A stretch of 64,000 nucleotides of DNA. It comes from Scylla paramamosain (taxonomy: Eukaryota; Arthropoda; Malacostraca; Decapoda; Portunidae). The position numbers and the translations under genes were made by a program. The notes below the pieces were generated by a model, which saw only the letters and a program-made list of their open reading frames with translations, was not told the origin of the DNA and made no database searches. Location: positions 1 through 64,000 of the forward strand of contig NW_026973748.1 in NCBI RefSeq assembly GCF_035594125.1. Reading direction: 5' to 3'. Positions within the stretch are counted from its first letter, which is position 1, and every line of letters starts with the position of its first letter. Positions 1 to 13,020 of this stretch are shown one piece after another.

Positions 1-676
1 CGCTTTTTGCCTAATGGTTTTTGAAAACTATTAATACATTCATTATACAATTTTCTTGTAATATCCTTTGTTTCCCAATATAGACTGCTTTGCATTCATT
101 TTTGCGTTTTTTGTAGGTAACAAGCTCAAAAACACTCAACTTTTTTGTAATGTTATTCTATTTCTTCATATTGGTTGGTTTGCATCCGTTTTAGTTTTCT
201 ACGCTAAAACTGAAAAGACACGTTTTCAGTAATATTGTTGAAATTGCTGAAAACACCCAAAGACATGTTTCTTGTAAAGTCGTTTAATTTCCCCATATAG
301 ATGGCTTTGCATGCACTTCCGGGTTTCGTACATAACTCCGGAAAAAAGCTAAAATTATTTCTTTAATGTTTTTTTTTCACATAATTTCCCTGAATTTTCT
401 CAAAATTTTGGCATCTATGAAGATGAATAACAAAAAAAAAAAAAATTTTTAATTATTTTTTTCTCTATAAAGAGTGTTATTTGTGGGTTTTAGATTTTTG
501 GTACTTAAAGAACTTAAAAATACTCATAATACACGATTTTCGTAATGTCCTTTCGTTTCACAAACATAGGGTTCTTTGCATGTATTTAAGCGATTTTATA
601 GGTGACATTATCAAAAACAATCAAAATATATGTTTTTGGTAATGTTATTCTGTTTCTTCATAAAGGTTGTTTTGCA

Positions 677-1203
677 TGTCGTTTTTTTCCCACATAAAGC
701 TGGTTTCGCATGTAATTTGGGATTTTGGTAACTAAGAATGTGAAAAGCACTCAAAATACACGCATTTAGTAAAGTTGCTCTGTTGCTCAATTAAGAATGT
801 GAAAAGCACTCAAAATATACGCATTTAGTAAAGTTGCTCTGTTGCTCAGGGAGGAGCACTTCAGGAGTTTCAGCATTTTCGTATCTAGGAAACTTCTCCA
901 TATACACGAGTTTTTGCGTTTTTTGCCTTGTGGTTCTTTTAAACTATAAAACATTCATTATACACTTTTCTCGCAATGTCCCTTTGTTTTCCAATATAGA
1001 GTGCTTTGTATCAATTTTCGCGTTTTTTTTTTTTTTAGGTAACAACATCGAAAACACTCAAAATATACCTTTTTGGTAATGTTTTTCTACTTCTTGATAT
1101 TTGTTGGTTTCCATCCGTTTTAGCGTTTTTTCTACGTAAAACACTGAGAAGACACGTTTCCAGTAATTTTGTTTTGGTTTGCCATAGAGAGTGAGTTCCA
1201 TAT
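677..1203 (-). repeat. Left arm of 525-bp inverted repeat
   Basis: This stretch is an almost exact reverse complement of 4,806-5,330. Coordinates pair with a constant sum (6,007 at the outer end, 6,009 at the inner end); the difference is two one-base length changes in T runs. I see very few base substitutions, whereas unrelated copies of the same monomers differ by roughly a tenth or more of their bases. It includes a 59-bp tandem duplication and the unusual word AGGGAGGAGCACTTCAGGAG, both also present in the other arm. Confidence 0.9.
733..850 (-). repeat. 59-bp local tandem duplication inside the inverted-repeat arm
   Basis: The B/C boundary segment beginning TAAGAATGTGAAAAGCACTC starts at 733 and again at 792, a period of 59. 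The same duplication is present in the inverted partner (about 5,157-5,275). It is absent from the third related copy near 43,940-44,000, so it predates the 677/5,330 inversion but postdates the split from the 44-kb copy. Confidence 0.85.
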
Positions 1204-2610
1204 CACATTACATTGAAATAAAACCAATTTTTAACATGAACTTGCCTTTAAGTGTATTTGAGCTCCTTATATACCAAAACACTAAAATGCATGCAAAAAC
1301 ACTTTAGGGTGAAACAGAATAACATTACCAAAAACATGTATTTTGAGTGTTTTTGATCATGTTACCAATAAAAACGCTTAAATACATGCAAAAAACCCTA
1401 TTTTTGGGAAACGAAAGGACATTACGAGAAACGTGTATTATGGGTGTTTTTAAGTTTATTAAGTACGAAAAAGCTAAAAGCCACAAATTACACTCTTTAT
1501 TGAGAAAAAATAAATAAATAAATAAAGAAATACGATATTTCTTTTTCATTCTTATTTATCTTCACAGGTAAGGAGGTGCCAAAATTCGGGCAAAGTTCAG
1601 GAAATTATATAAAAAAAGAACATTATCAAAAAAGTACTCTTATGTACCAAACACCTAAATTGCATGCAAAGCCACCTATATGGGGAAATTGAACGTCTTT
1701 GCCAGAAAACTGACTTATGAGGGTTTTTCAGCATGTTAGGAACCAACACGATAAAACACAAGGAAGTCAATCTATATGGGAATCCAAAAATAAATTACTG
1801 AAAACGTGTCTTTTCGGTGTTTTACGTAGAAAACGCTAAAACGGATGCAAACCAACCAAAATGAAGAAATAGAATAACATTACCAAAAACGTATATTTTG
1901 AGTGTTTTTGATATTGTTACCTACAAAAAAACGCGAAAATGGATGGAAAGCACTCTATATTGGGAGGCAAAAGGCAATAAAAAGCATTTTAGGCACCAAA
2001 GCGATAAATAATATGAAAGTCACTCTATATGGAAATCCAAAGCAATATTACTGGAAACGTGTCTTTTTAAAGATTTACGTAGAAAAACGCTAAAACAGAT
2101 GCAAACCAACCAATATGAAGAAATAGAATAACATTACTAAAATATATATTTTGTGTGTTCTTGAGCTTGTTACATTAAAAAAATGCAAAAATATATGCAA
2201 AGCACTCTATATAAGTAAAAAAATAAAAAAAAAAGGACATAACAAGAAACGTGTATAATGAGTGTTTTATAGTTTCACCAGAATCACAAGGCAAAAAACG
2301 CAAAAACTCGACTATATGGAGAAGTTTCTAAGATACCAAAATACTGAAACTCATGAATAACACTCTTAATCAAGAAACAGAACAACCTTACTAAATGCGT
2401 GTATTTTGAGTGTTATTTTACATTCTTAGTTATCAAAACCCCAAATTCCATGCGAAACTAGCTTTATGTAGGAAAAAAATGACATTATCAGAAAAGTGTC
2501 TTTGAGTGTTTTTGAGCGTGTTAGGCAATAAAGCACTAAAAAGCAGGGTAATCACATTACATGGGAATAAAACCAACTTTTACGAAGAACTTGCCTTTTA
2601 GTGTTTTTGA
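1204..2610 (+). repeat. Satellite array block 2, forward; part of a composite super-unit
   Basis: Forward monomers D-E-F-G-H-I-A, then a truncated A fused to H at about 1,961-2,005 (junction J3: a GGCAAAAGGCA end followed directly by the H word TTAGGCACCAAA), then H-I-A-B-C-D. It ends at recurring inversion junction J1, where GTGTTTTTGA of forward D meets CACGCATTTA of reverse B. The same order with the same junctions is found at about 36.5-37.9 kb (+) and, inverted, at 47.4-48.9 kb. The G island here has AATAAATAAATAAAT and a variant word AAGGAGGTGCC shared by those copies. Confidence 0.88.
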
Positions 2611-3065
2611 CACGCATTTAGTTTGGTTGTTCTGTTTCTCAATTAAGAGTGTTATTGAAGAGTTTCAGCATATACACGAGTTTTTGCGTTTTTTGCCTTG
2701 TGGTTTTTTTGAACTATAAAACATTCATTATACACTTTTCTCGCAATGTCCCTTTGTTTCCCAATATAGAGTGCTTTGTATCAATTTTCGCGTTTTTTTT
2801 TTTGTAGGAAACAAGCACAAAAACACTCAAAATATACATTTTTGGTAATGTTATCCTGCTTCTTGATATTGGTTGGTTTGTATCAGTTTTAGCGTTTTTC
2901 TACGTAAAACACTGAGAAGACACGTTTTCAGTAAGTTTCTTTTGGATTCCCACATAGAGTGAGTTCCTTATTATTTATCGTTTTGGTGCCTAATATGCTG
3001 AAAAACACTGAAAAGACATATTTCTTGTTAGATCTTTAATTTCCTCATATGGGAGGCTTTGCATG
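2611..3065 (-). repeat. Inverted cassette J1-J2, copy 1 (B-A-I-H-G' reversed)
   Basis: A 455-bp segment in reverse orientation between two forward segments. The left edge is J1 (GTGTTTTTGA / CACGCATTTA). The right edge is J2, where CTTTGCATG of reverse G is followed by TCTTTTAAGTG of the forward C/D boundary. Relative to other cassettes the B part lacks the stretch before ATACACGAG. Confidence 0.9.
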
Positions 3066-6000
3066 TCTTTTAAGTGTTTGTGAGCGTGTTACGCAATAAA
3101 GCCCTGAATGCCAGGGCAATCACATTACATGGGAATAAAACCAAATTTTACCAAGAACTTACCTTTAAGTGTTTTTGAGCTCCTTATGTACCAAAACGCT
3201 AAAACGCATGCAAAATACATTTGATGGAGAAACAGAATAACATTTCAAAATACACGTATTTTGAGTGTTTTTGATCATGTTATGTATAAAAACGCTTAAA
3301 TACATGTAAAGAACCTTATTTTTGGGAAACGAAAGAACATTACGAGAAACGTGTATTATGAGTGTTTTTTAATTTCCTTCAGTACCAAAAAGCTAAAACC
3401 CTCAAATAACACTCTTTTGAAAAATAAATAAATTAAAAAAATGGGAATTTTTTTTTTATTATTCATCTTCATAGGTACCGAGATGCCAAAATTCTGCCAA
3501 AATTCACGGAATTTATGTGGAAAAAAGAATATTATCATAGAAGTTAATTATAGCTTTTTTTTTCGGATTGTTATGTACCAAACCTTAAAATGCATGCAAA
3601 GCCACCTATATAAGGAAGTTAAAGGACTTTAACAGAAACCTGTCTTTTCAGTGTTTTCAGCATGTTAGGCACCAAAACGATAAATAATATGGAAGTCAGT
3701 CAATATGTGAATCCAAAAGAAAATTACTGAAAACGTGTCCTTTCAGTGTTTTACGTAGAAAAACGCTAAAGCGGATACAAACCATCCTATATGAAGAAAT
3801 AGAATAACATTACCAAAAAGATATATTTTGATTTTTTTTTAGCTTGTTACCTACAAAAAATGCAAAAAAATCGATGTAAAGCACTCTTTATTAGGAAACA
3901 AAAGGATATTACGAGAAACGTGTATAATGAGTGTTTTATAGTTTTTAAAATAATCACAAGGCAATAAATGCAAAAACTCGTCTATATAGAGATATTTTTT
4001 ACATATCAATATGAATAAATGCATGAATAACATTTTTAATCGATTAACAGAACTACCTTACCAAATTGAGTATTTTGAGTGTTTTTCACATTCTTAGTTA
4101 CGAAAATGCCAAATTACATGCGAAACTACCATCATTTGGGAAAAAAAATGACATTACCAGAAAAGTGTCTTTTGAGTGTTTTTCATCGTGATATGCAACA
4201 AATCACTAAAAAGCAGAACGATCACATTACATGGGAATAATCCCAACTTTTACAAAGAATTTGCCTTTAAGTGTTTTTGAGCTCCTTATATACTAAACCG
4301 CTAAAACGCATGCAAAACAAACTTTATGGAGAACCAGAATAACATTACCAAAAAGATGTATTTTGAGTGTTTTTGATAATGTTATCTATAAAAACGCTTA
4401 AATACATGCAAAGAACCTTATGTTTGGGAAACGTAAGGACATTACGAGAAACGTGTATTATGAGTGTTTTTAAGTTCCTTAACTTCCAAAAAGCTAAAAC
4501 CCACAAATAACATTCGTTATTTAGAAAAAAAATAAAAAAAAAAAAAATAAACGAAAGGTTTTCCTTTTCTTTTTTTGTTATTAACCTTCATAGGTACCAA
4601 GAGGCCAAAGTTCCAGGAAAAATTAGGGCAATTATATGATAAGAGAATATTGTAAAAAAAAATTTGATATTAGCTTTTTTTCGGACTTTTATGTACCAAA
4701 CACTAAAGTGCACTCAAAGCCTCCCATATGAGGAAATTAAACGACCTTACCAGAAATCTGTGTTTTGAGTGTTTTTCAGCATGTTAGGCACCAAAACGAT
4801 AAATAATATGGAACTCACTCTCTATGGCAAACCAAAACAAAATTACTGGAAACGTGTCTTCTCAGTGTTTTACGTAGAAAAACGCTAAAACGGATGGAAA
4901 CCAACAAATATCAAGAAGTAGAAAAACATTACCAAAAAGGTATATTTTGAGTGTTTTCGATGTTGTTACCTAAAAAAAAAAAAACGCGAAAATTGATACA
5001 AAGCACTCTATATTGGAAAACAAAGGGACATTGCGAGAAAAGTGTATAATGAATGTTTTATAGTTTAAAAGAACCACAAGGCAAAAAACGCAAAAACTCG
5101 TGTATATGGAGAAGTTTCCTAGATACGAAAATGCTGAAACTCCTGAAGTGCTCCTCCCTGAGCAACAGAGCAACTTTACTAAATGCGTGTATTTTGAGTG
5201 CTTTTCACATTCTTAATTGAGCAACAGAGCAACTTTACTAAATGCGTGTATTTTGAGTGCTTTTCACATTCTTAGTTACCAAAATCCCAAATTGCATGCG
5301 AAACCAGCTTTATGTGGGAAAAAAACGACATTACCAGAAAAGTGTCTTTTGAGTGTTTTTGAGCTTGATAGGCAATAAAGCACTAAAAAGCATGGGAATC
5401 ACTTTACATGGCAATAAAATCAATTTTTACCAAGAACTTGCCTTTAAGTGTTTTGAGCTCCTTATATACCAAAACGCTAAAACGCATGCAAAGCACACTT
5501 CATGGAGAAAGAGAATAGCATTACCAAAAACATATATTTTGAGTGTTTTTGATCATGTTACCAATAAAAACGCTTAAATACATGCAAAGAACCCTTTTTT
5601 TAGGAAATTAAAGGACTTTGCGAGAGCCGTGTATTACGAGTGTTTTTAAGATCATTATTTATCAAAAAGCTAAAAGCCACAAATAACACTCTTTATTGAC
5701 AAAAATAAATAAATAAATAAAAAAATACGATATTTTTTCTTTCTTTTTCATCTTCACAGGTACCGAGATGCCAAAATTTGGGCAAAATTCAGGAAATTAT
5801 GTGAAATAAGAACATTATCAAAAAATTTAAATTTAGGTTTTTTTTTGTACTGTTATGTACCAAACCCTAAAGTGCATGCAAACCCACCTATATGGGGAAA
5901 TTAAACGTCTTTGCCAGAAAACTGTGTTATGAATGTTTTTCAACTTGATAGGCACCATAACGGTAAATAACATGCAAGTCACTCTATATGGGAATCTAAC

Positions 6001-7185
6001 ACAAAATTACTGAAAACGTGTCTTTTCGGTGTTTTACGTAGAAAAACGCTAAAATGGATGCAAACCAACCAATAGGAAGAAATAAAATAACATTACCAAA
6101 AAGGTACATTTTGAGTGTTTTTGACCTTGTTACCTACAAAAAACGCGAAAATGGATGCAAAGCACTCCCTATTGGGAAACAAAAGGACATTACGAGAAAC
6201 GTGTTTTTTATCATGTTACCTATAAAAACACTTAAATACATCCAAAGATCCCTATATTTGGGAAACGAAAGGACATTACGAGAAATGTGTATTATGAATG
6301 TTTTTAAGTTCCTTAAGTACCAAAACGTTAAAACCTACAAATAACACTCTTTATAGAGAAAAAAAATAGCATTTTTATTCTTTTGTTATTGATATTCATA
6401 GGTACCAAGATGCCAAAATTCTGTAAAAATTCAGGGAAATTATGTGGAAAAAAGAACCTTATCGAAAAAGATAATTTTACCTTTTTTCGGAGTTATATAC
6501 CAAACCATAAAGTGTATGCAAAGCCACCTATTTGGGAAAATTTAGCGACTTTACAAGAAACCTGTCTTTTGAGTATTTTTTCGCATGTTAGGTACCAAAA
6601 CGATGGATAATATGAAATTCACTCTATATGGAAATCCAAAACAAAATTACTGAAAACGTCTCTTTTAAAAGATTTACGTTAAAACACGCTAAAACGGATG
6701 CAAACCAACAGAAAAATATATTTTGTGTGTTTTTTAGCTTGTTACATAAAAAAACACAAAAATGGATGGAAAGCACTGTATTTTAGGAAAAAAAAGGACA
6801 TAACAAAAAACATGTATAATGAGTGTTTTATCGTTTCACCAGAATCACAAGGCAAAAAACGCAAAAACTCGTATGTGTGGAGAAGTTTTCAAGATACCAA
6901 AATGCTGAAACTCATGAATAACTTTCTTAATCAAGAAACAGAGCAACCTTACTGAATGCGTGTATTTTGAGTGTTTTTTAAGAGTGTATTAAGAGTGTTA
7001 TTCTTAGTTACCAGAATCCCAAATTCCATGCGAAACTAGTTTTATATGGGAAAATGACATTACCAGAAAAGTGTATTTGAGTGTTTTTGAGACTGTTAGG
7101 CAATGAAGCACTAAAATGCAGGGCAATCACATTACATGGGAATAAAACCAACTTTTACGAAGAACTTGCCTTTTAGTGTTTTTGA
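3066..7185 (+). repeat. Satellite array block 3, forward
   Basis: About four HOR rounds in forward orientation. F anchors (GATCATG or variants) lie at about 3,270, 4,374, 5,548 and 6,210. The short last interval reflects a direct A-to-F jump at about 6,200 that deletes B to E. Much of this block is the inverted partner of 43.0-46.6 kb. It ends at a J1 junction at 7,185/7,186. No gene. Confidence 0.88.
4806..5330 (+). repeat. Right arm of 525-bp inverted repeat
   Basis: Reverse-complement partner of 677-1,203, containing H end, I, A, B with the 59-bp tandem duplication, and C. Unlike the left arm it is embedded in an intact monomer order: sequence continues normally into C at 5,330 and comes from H at 4,806. 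This copy therefore looks like the source and the 677-1,203 arm the inverted transplant. Confidence 0.9.
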
Positions 7186-7663
7186 CACGCATTTAGTAAG
7201 GTTGTTCTGTTTCTCAATTAAGAGTGTTATTCATGAGTTTCAGCATTTTAGTATCTAGGAAACTTCTCCATATACACGAGTTTTTGCGTTTTTTGCCTTG
7301 TGTTTTTTTTCAACTATAAAACATTCATTATACACTTTTTTCGCAATGTCCCTTTGTTTCCCAATATAGAGTGCTTTGTATCAATTTTTTGCGTTTTTTT
7401 TTATAGGTAACAAGCTCAAAAACACTCAAAATATACATTTTTGTAATGTTTTTCTGCTTCTTGATATTGGTTGGTTTACATCAATTTTAGCGTTTTTTCT
7501 ACGTAAAACACTGAGAAGACACATTTTCAGTAATTTTTTTTTGATTCCCACATAGAGAGAGTTCCTTATTATTTATCTTTTTGGTGCCTAACAAGCTGAA
7601 AAACACTCAAAAGACAGATTTCTGGTAAGGTCTTTCATTTCCTCACATGGGAGACTTTGCATG
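7186..7663 (-). repeat. Inverted cassette J1-J2, copy 2
   Basis: A 478-bp reverse-oriented B-A-I-H-G' block with the same two edges as at 2,611-3,065. J1 lies at TTTGA/CACGC (7,185/7,186) and J2 at ACTTTGCATG followed by a T run (7,663). This copy retains the full B sequence, ATTCATGAGTTTCAGCATTTT.. through ..ATACACGAG, that copy 1 lacks. Confidence 0.9.
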
Positions 7664-7872
7664 TTTTTTTAGTGTTTTTTGAGCGTGTTATGAAAATAAA
7701 GCACTAAAGCCAGGGCAATCACATTACATGGGAATAAAACCAAATTTTACCAAGAACATGCCTTTAAATGTTTTTTGAGCTCCTTATATACCAAAACGCT
7801 AAAACGCATGCAAAATACATTTTATGGAAAAACAGAAAAACATTACCAAATACATGTATTTTCAGTGTTTTT

Positions 7873-8981
7873 GATCATGCTATTTATAAAAACGCTTAAA
7901 TACATGCAAAGAACCTTATATTTGGGAAACAAAAGGACATGACGAGAAACATGTATTATGAGTGTTTTTTTAAGTTCCTTTAGTACCAAAAAGCTAAAAC
8001 CCACAAATAACACTCTTTATTTAAAAAATAAATAATAAAGAAATAAAATAAAAGATTTTTTTTTTTTGTTATTCATTTTCATAGGTACCGAGATGCCAAA
8101 ATTCTGGGAAAATTCAGGGCAATTATGTGATAAAAGAATATTATCAAAAAAGTTAATTTCAGCTTTTTTTGTTCGGACTAATGTACTAAACCAGAAAGTG
8201 CATGCAGAGCCTTCATTATGAGGAAATTAAACGATCTTACCAGAAATCTGTGTTTTGTGTGTTTTTTTAGCATGTTAGGCACCGAGACGATAAATAATAA
8301 GGAACTCACTCTATATGGGAATCCAAAAGAAAGTTACAGAAAACGTGTTTTCTCAGTGTTTTACGTAGAGAAACGTTAAAACGGATGCAAACCAACCAAT
8401 ATCAAGAAATAGAAAAACGTTTCCAAAAAGGTATATTTTGAGTGTTTTTTATCTTTTTACCTACAAAAACGCGAAAATTGATGCAAAGCACTCTATATTG
8501 GGAAACAAGAGGACATTGCAAGAAAAGTGTATAATGAGTGTTTTATAGTTCAAAAGAACCACAAAGCAAACAACTCAAAAACTCGTGTATATGGAGAGAT
8601 TTTCTAGATACCAAAATGCTGAAAATTATGAATAACACTCTTAATTGAGAAACAGAACAACCTTACTAAATGCGTGGATTTTATGTTTTTTTTTACATTC
8701 TTAGTTACCAAAAACCCCAAATTTCATGCGAAAATAGCTTTGTGGGGGAAAAAAAATTAATTTACCATAAAAGTTTCTTTTGAGTGTTTTTCAGCGTGAT
8801 AGGTAATAAACCACTCAAAAGTAGGGCAATCACATTACATTGGAATAAAATCATTTTTTACCAACAACTTGCCATAAGTGTTTTTAAGCTCCTTATATAC
8901 AAAACTGCTAAAACGCATGCAAAACACACTTTATGGAGAAACAGAATAACATTACCAAAACCTAGTATTTTCAGTGTTTTT
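7873..8981 (+). repeat. Complete higher-order repeat unit (F to F), reference copy 1
   Basis: One full round F-G-H-I-A-B-C-D-E of 1,109 bp, starting at the GATCATG of monomer F. The G monomer carries the A/T island (about 8,015-8,080) followed by the GGTACCGAGATGCC word. This and the next two units are the best template for a consensus because their lengths agree within 5 bp. Confidence 0.88.
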
Positions 8982-10094
8982 GATCATGTTATCTATAAAA
9001 ACGCTTAAATACATGCAAAGAACCTTTTGTTTGGGAAACGAAAGGACATTACAAGAAACGCGTATTATGAGTGTTTTTAAGTTCCTTAAGTACCAAAAAG
9101 GTAAATCCCATAAATAACACTCTTCATTGAGAAAAAAATAAATAAATAAAAAAAATTAAAAAAATTGGATTTTTTATTTATTTATCTTCATAGATACCGA
9201 GATGCCAGAATTCTGGTAAAAATTCAGCGCAATTATATGATAAAAGAATATTATCAAAAAAGTTAATTTTAGCTTTTTTTGGGGGGAAATGTACCAAACA
9301 CTAAAGTGCATGCAAAGCCTCCTATATGAGGAAATTAAACGACCTTATCAGAAATCTCTCTTTTGAGTGTTCTTCAGCATGTTAGGCACCAAAACAATAA
9401 ATAATAAGGAACTCACTCTATATGTGAATAAAAAAAAAAAATGAATGAAAACGTGTCTTCTCAGCGTTTTACGTAGAAAAACGCTAAAACGGATGCAAAG
9501 AAACCAATATAAAGAAATAGAAAAACATTACCAAAAAGGTATATTTTGAGTGTTTTGAGCTTGTTACCTATAAAAAAAAAAACAAGAAAATTGATGCAAA
9601 GCACTCTATAATGGGAAAGAAAAGTACATTGCAAGAAAAGTGTATAATGAGTGTTTAATAGTTCAAAAGAACCACAAGGCAAAAACTGCAAAAACTAGTG
9701 TATATGAAGAAGTTTCCTAGATACCAAAATGCTGAAACTCATGAACAACACTCTTAATTGGGAAACAGAACAATCTTACTAAAAGTGTGTTTTTTGAGTG
9801 ATTTTCGCATTCTTAGTTACCAAAACCCCAAATTCCATGCGAAACCAGCTTTATGTGGGAAAAAAAAATAACATTACCAGAAAAATGTCTTTTGAGTGTT
9901 TTTGAGCGTGTTAGGTAATAAAGCACTAAAAAGCAGGGCAATGACATTACATTGGAATAAAACCAATTTTTAATAAGAACTTGCTTATAAGTGTTTTTGA
10001 GCTCCTTATATACCAAAACAATAAAACGCATGCAAAATACACTTTATTGTGAAACAGAATAACATTACCAAAAACATGTTTTTTGAGTGTTTTT
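8982..10094 (+). repeat. Complete higher-order repeat unit (F to F), reference copy 2
   Basis: Full F-G-H-I-A-B-C-D-E round of 1,113 bp, tandem to the previous unit and clearly its homologue monomer by monomer. The G island spans about 9,130-9,185. Confidence 0.88.
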
Positions 10095-11202
10095 GATCAT
10101 GGTACCAAATAAAAACGCTCAAGTACATGCAAACAACCCTATTTTTGGGAAACGAAAGGACATTACGAGAAAAGTGTATTATGAGTGTTTTTAAGTTCAT
10201 TAAGTACGAAAAAGCTAAAAGCCACAAATTACACTCTTTATTGAGAAAAAATAAATAAAGAAAAAAAAAATACGATATTTTATTTTCATTCTTATTCATA
10301 TTCACAGGTAACAAGGAGCCAAAATTCGGTCAAAGTTCAGGAAATTATATGAAATAAGAACATTATCAAAAAAGTTAAATTTAGCTTTTTTTTCGGACTG
10401 TTATGTACCAAACCCTTAAAGTGCATGCAAAGGCACCTATATGGAAAAATTAAACCTCTTTGCCAAAAAACTGTCTGATGAGTGTTTTTCAGCATGTTAG
10501 GAACCAACACGATAAAACCCAAGGAAGTCAATCTATATAGGGATCCAACACACAATTACTGAAAACGTGTCTTTTCGGAGTTTTACGTACAATAACTCTA
10601 AAACGGATGCAAACCAACCAAAATGAAGATATAGAATAACTTTACCAAAAAGGTATATTTTGAGTGTTTTTGAAATTGTCACCTACAAGAAACGCGAAAA
10701 TGGATGGAAAGCACTCTATATTGGGAAGCAAAAGGACATTACGAGAAACGTGTATAATGAGTTTTTTATAGTTTCACAAGAACCACAAGGCAAAAAACGC
10801 AAAAACTCGTGTATATAAAGAAGTTTCTTACATTCCAAAATGCTGAAACTCATGAATAAGACTTTTAATTGAGAAACAGAACTATCTTACCAAATGTCAG
10901 TATTTTGAGTGTTTTTCACATTCTTAGTTACGAAAATCCGAAATTACAAGTGAAATTAGTTTTTTGTGGGAAAAAAATGACATTACCAGAAAAGTGTCTT
11001 GTGAGTGTTTTAGAGCGTGATATACAACAAAGCACTAAAAAGCAGAACAATCACATTACGTGGGAATAAAACCAACTTTTACCAAAAATATGCCTTTAAG
11101 TGTTTTTAATTCCTTATATAACAAAACGCTAAAACGCATGCAAAACACCCTTTATGGAAAAACAAAATAATATTACCAAAAGCATGAAATTTAAGTGTTT
11201 TT
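10095..11202 (+). repeat. Complete higher-order repeat unit (F to F), reference copy 3
   Basis: Full F-G-H-I-A-B-C-D-E round of 1,108 bp. Its G monomer carries the AACAAGGAGCC variant related to the AAGGAGGTGCC variant of the composite super-units, and its H monomer reads GGAACCAACACG rather than GGCACCAAAACG. Confidence 0.87.
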
Positions 11203-12865
11203 GATCATGTTACCTATAAAAACGCTAAAATACATGCAAAGAACCCTATGTTTGTGAAACGAAAGGATATTTTGAAAATTGTGTATAATGAGAGTTTTTA
11301 GGTTCCTTAAGTACCAAAAAGCTAAAACACACAAATAACACTCTTTATAGAGAAAAAAAATAAAATAAATGAATACAAATTTTTTTTTTTTGTTATTCAT
11401 CTTCATAGGTACCGAGATGCCAAAATTCTGGCAAAATTCAGGGAAATTAGGTAAAGAAAAAAAAATTATAAAAAAAAAATAATTATAGCTTTTTTCCGGA
11501 GTTATGTACCAAACCCTAAGGTGCATGCAAAGCCACCTATATGGGAAAATTACACAATTTTACCAGAAATCTGTACCAGAATTAATTTCAACAAAATTAC
11601 TGAAAACGAGTCTTTTCAGAGATTTACGAAGAAAAAAGCTAAAACAGATGCAAACCAACCAATGTGAAGAAATAGAATAACATTACCAAAAAGATATATT
11701 TTGTGTGTTTTTATGCTTGTTACCTACAAAAAATGCAAAAATGGATGGAAAACACTCTATATTAGGAAACAAAAGAACATTACGAGAAACGTGTATAATT
11801 TGTGTTTTATAGTTTAACAAGAACCACAAGGCAATAAACGCAAAAACTTGTGTATCTAGAGAAGTTTCTTACATACAAAAATGATGAAATGCATGAACAA
11901 CACTTTTAATCGAGAAACAGAACTACCCTACCAAATTGTGCATTTTGAGTGTTTTTTTCATATTCATAGTTACGAAATTGCCAAATTACATGCGAAACTA
12001 GCTTTATGTGGGAAAAAAATGACATTACCAGAAAAATGTCTTTTGAGTGTTTTTATGCGTGATATGCAACAATGCCCTAAAAAGCAGAACAATCACATTA
12101 CTTGGGAATAAAACCAACTTTTACGAAGAACTTGCCTTTAATTGTTTTTTAACTCCTTACATACCAAAACGCTAAAACGCATGTAAAAACACCCTTTATG
12201 GAGAAACAGAATAACATTATCAAAAATATGTATTTTGATTGTTTTTTATCATGTTACCTATAAAAACGCTTAAATACATGTAAAGAACCCCATGTTTGTA
12301 TAAGAAAAGGACATTACGAAAATCATGTATTATGAGTGTTCCTTAAGTACCAAAAAGGTAAAACTCACAAATAATACTTTATAGAGAAAAAAAAATCTTC
12401 ATAGGTACCGAGATACCAAATTCTGGAAAAATGCAGGGAAATTTTGTAAAAAAAAATCATTATGAAAAAAAATATCTTAGCTTTTTTCCGGAGTTATGTT
12501 CCAAAACCTGAAGTGCATGCAAAGCCATTTATATGGAGAAATTACTCGAATTTACCAGAAACCTGTCTTTTGAGTGTTTTTTTCAGCAATTTCAACAATA
12601 TTACCGAAAACGTGTCTTTTCAGTGATTTATGTAGAAAAACGCTAAAACGAATGCAAACCAACCAATATGAAGAAATAGAATAACATTACCAAAAAGATA
12701 TATTTTCATGTGTTTTTGAACTTGTTACCAACAAAAAATTTCGAAAATGGATGAAACGCTCTCTATATTAGGAAAGAAAAAATCATTACAAGAAATGTGT
12801 ATAATGAGTGTTTTATAGTTTCACAAGAACTACAAGGCAAAAAACTCAAAAACTCGTGTACATAA

Positions 12866-13020
12866 AGAAGTTTCCTACACACCAAAATACTGAGACTCAT
12901 GAATAACACTTTTAATTGAGAAACAGAACTACCTTACCAAATGTGTGTATTAAAGAAGTTTCTTACATACCAAAATACTGAAGCTCATGAATAACACTTT
13001 TAATTAAAAAACAGAACAAC
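12866..13020 (+). repeat. Duplicated B monomer half
   Basis: The B segment from AAGAAGTTTC through TGAATAACACTTTTAATT and the end of B occurs twice in tandem: first ACACACCAAAATACTGAGAC, then ACATACCAAAATACTGAAGC. The same local duplication is found on the minus strand at about 28,330-28,500 and 61,990-62,160, which marks these three loci as descendants of one HOR variant. Confidence 0.8.

Larger units (their letters stand above)
1..1203 (-). repeat. Satellite array block 1, reverse orientation
   Basis: Tandem satellite monomers read in reverse (TCAAAAACACTCAAAA-type core boxes). Order along the + strand runs A, I, H/G, F, E, then a jump from E straight to C at about 677, then C, B, A, I, H. 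The jump removes monomer D and joins GCATG of E to the T-run of C. The block ends at 1,203, where reverse H meets forward D. No open reading frame of interest; short ORFs here are translations of the satellite. The part from 677 on is also the left arm of a large inverted repeat. Confidence 0.9.

Noticed and set aside
834..5173. Identical 67-residue open frames at 834-1,034 (+) and 4,970-5,173 (-), looking like a conserved small protein
   Set aside because: They lie in the two arms of the 525-bp inverted repeat; identity is explained by the recent DNA duplication. The frame is plain satellite sequence with no start context or homologue I recognise.
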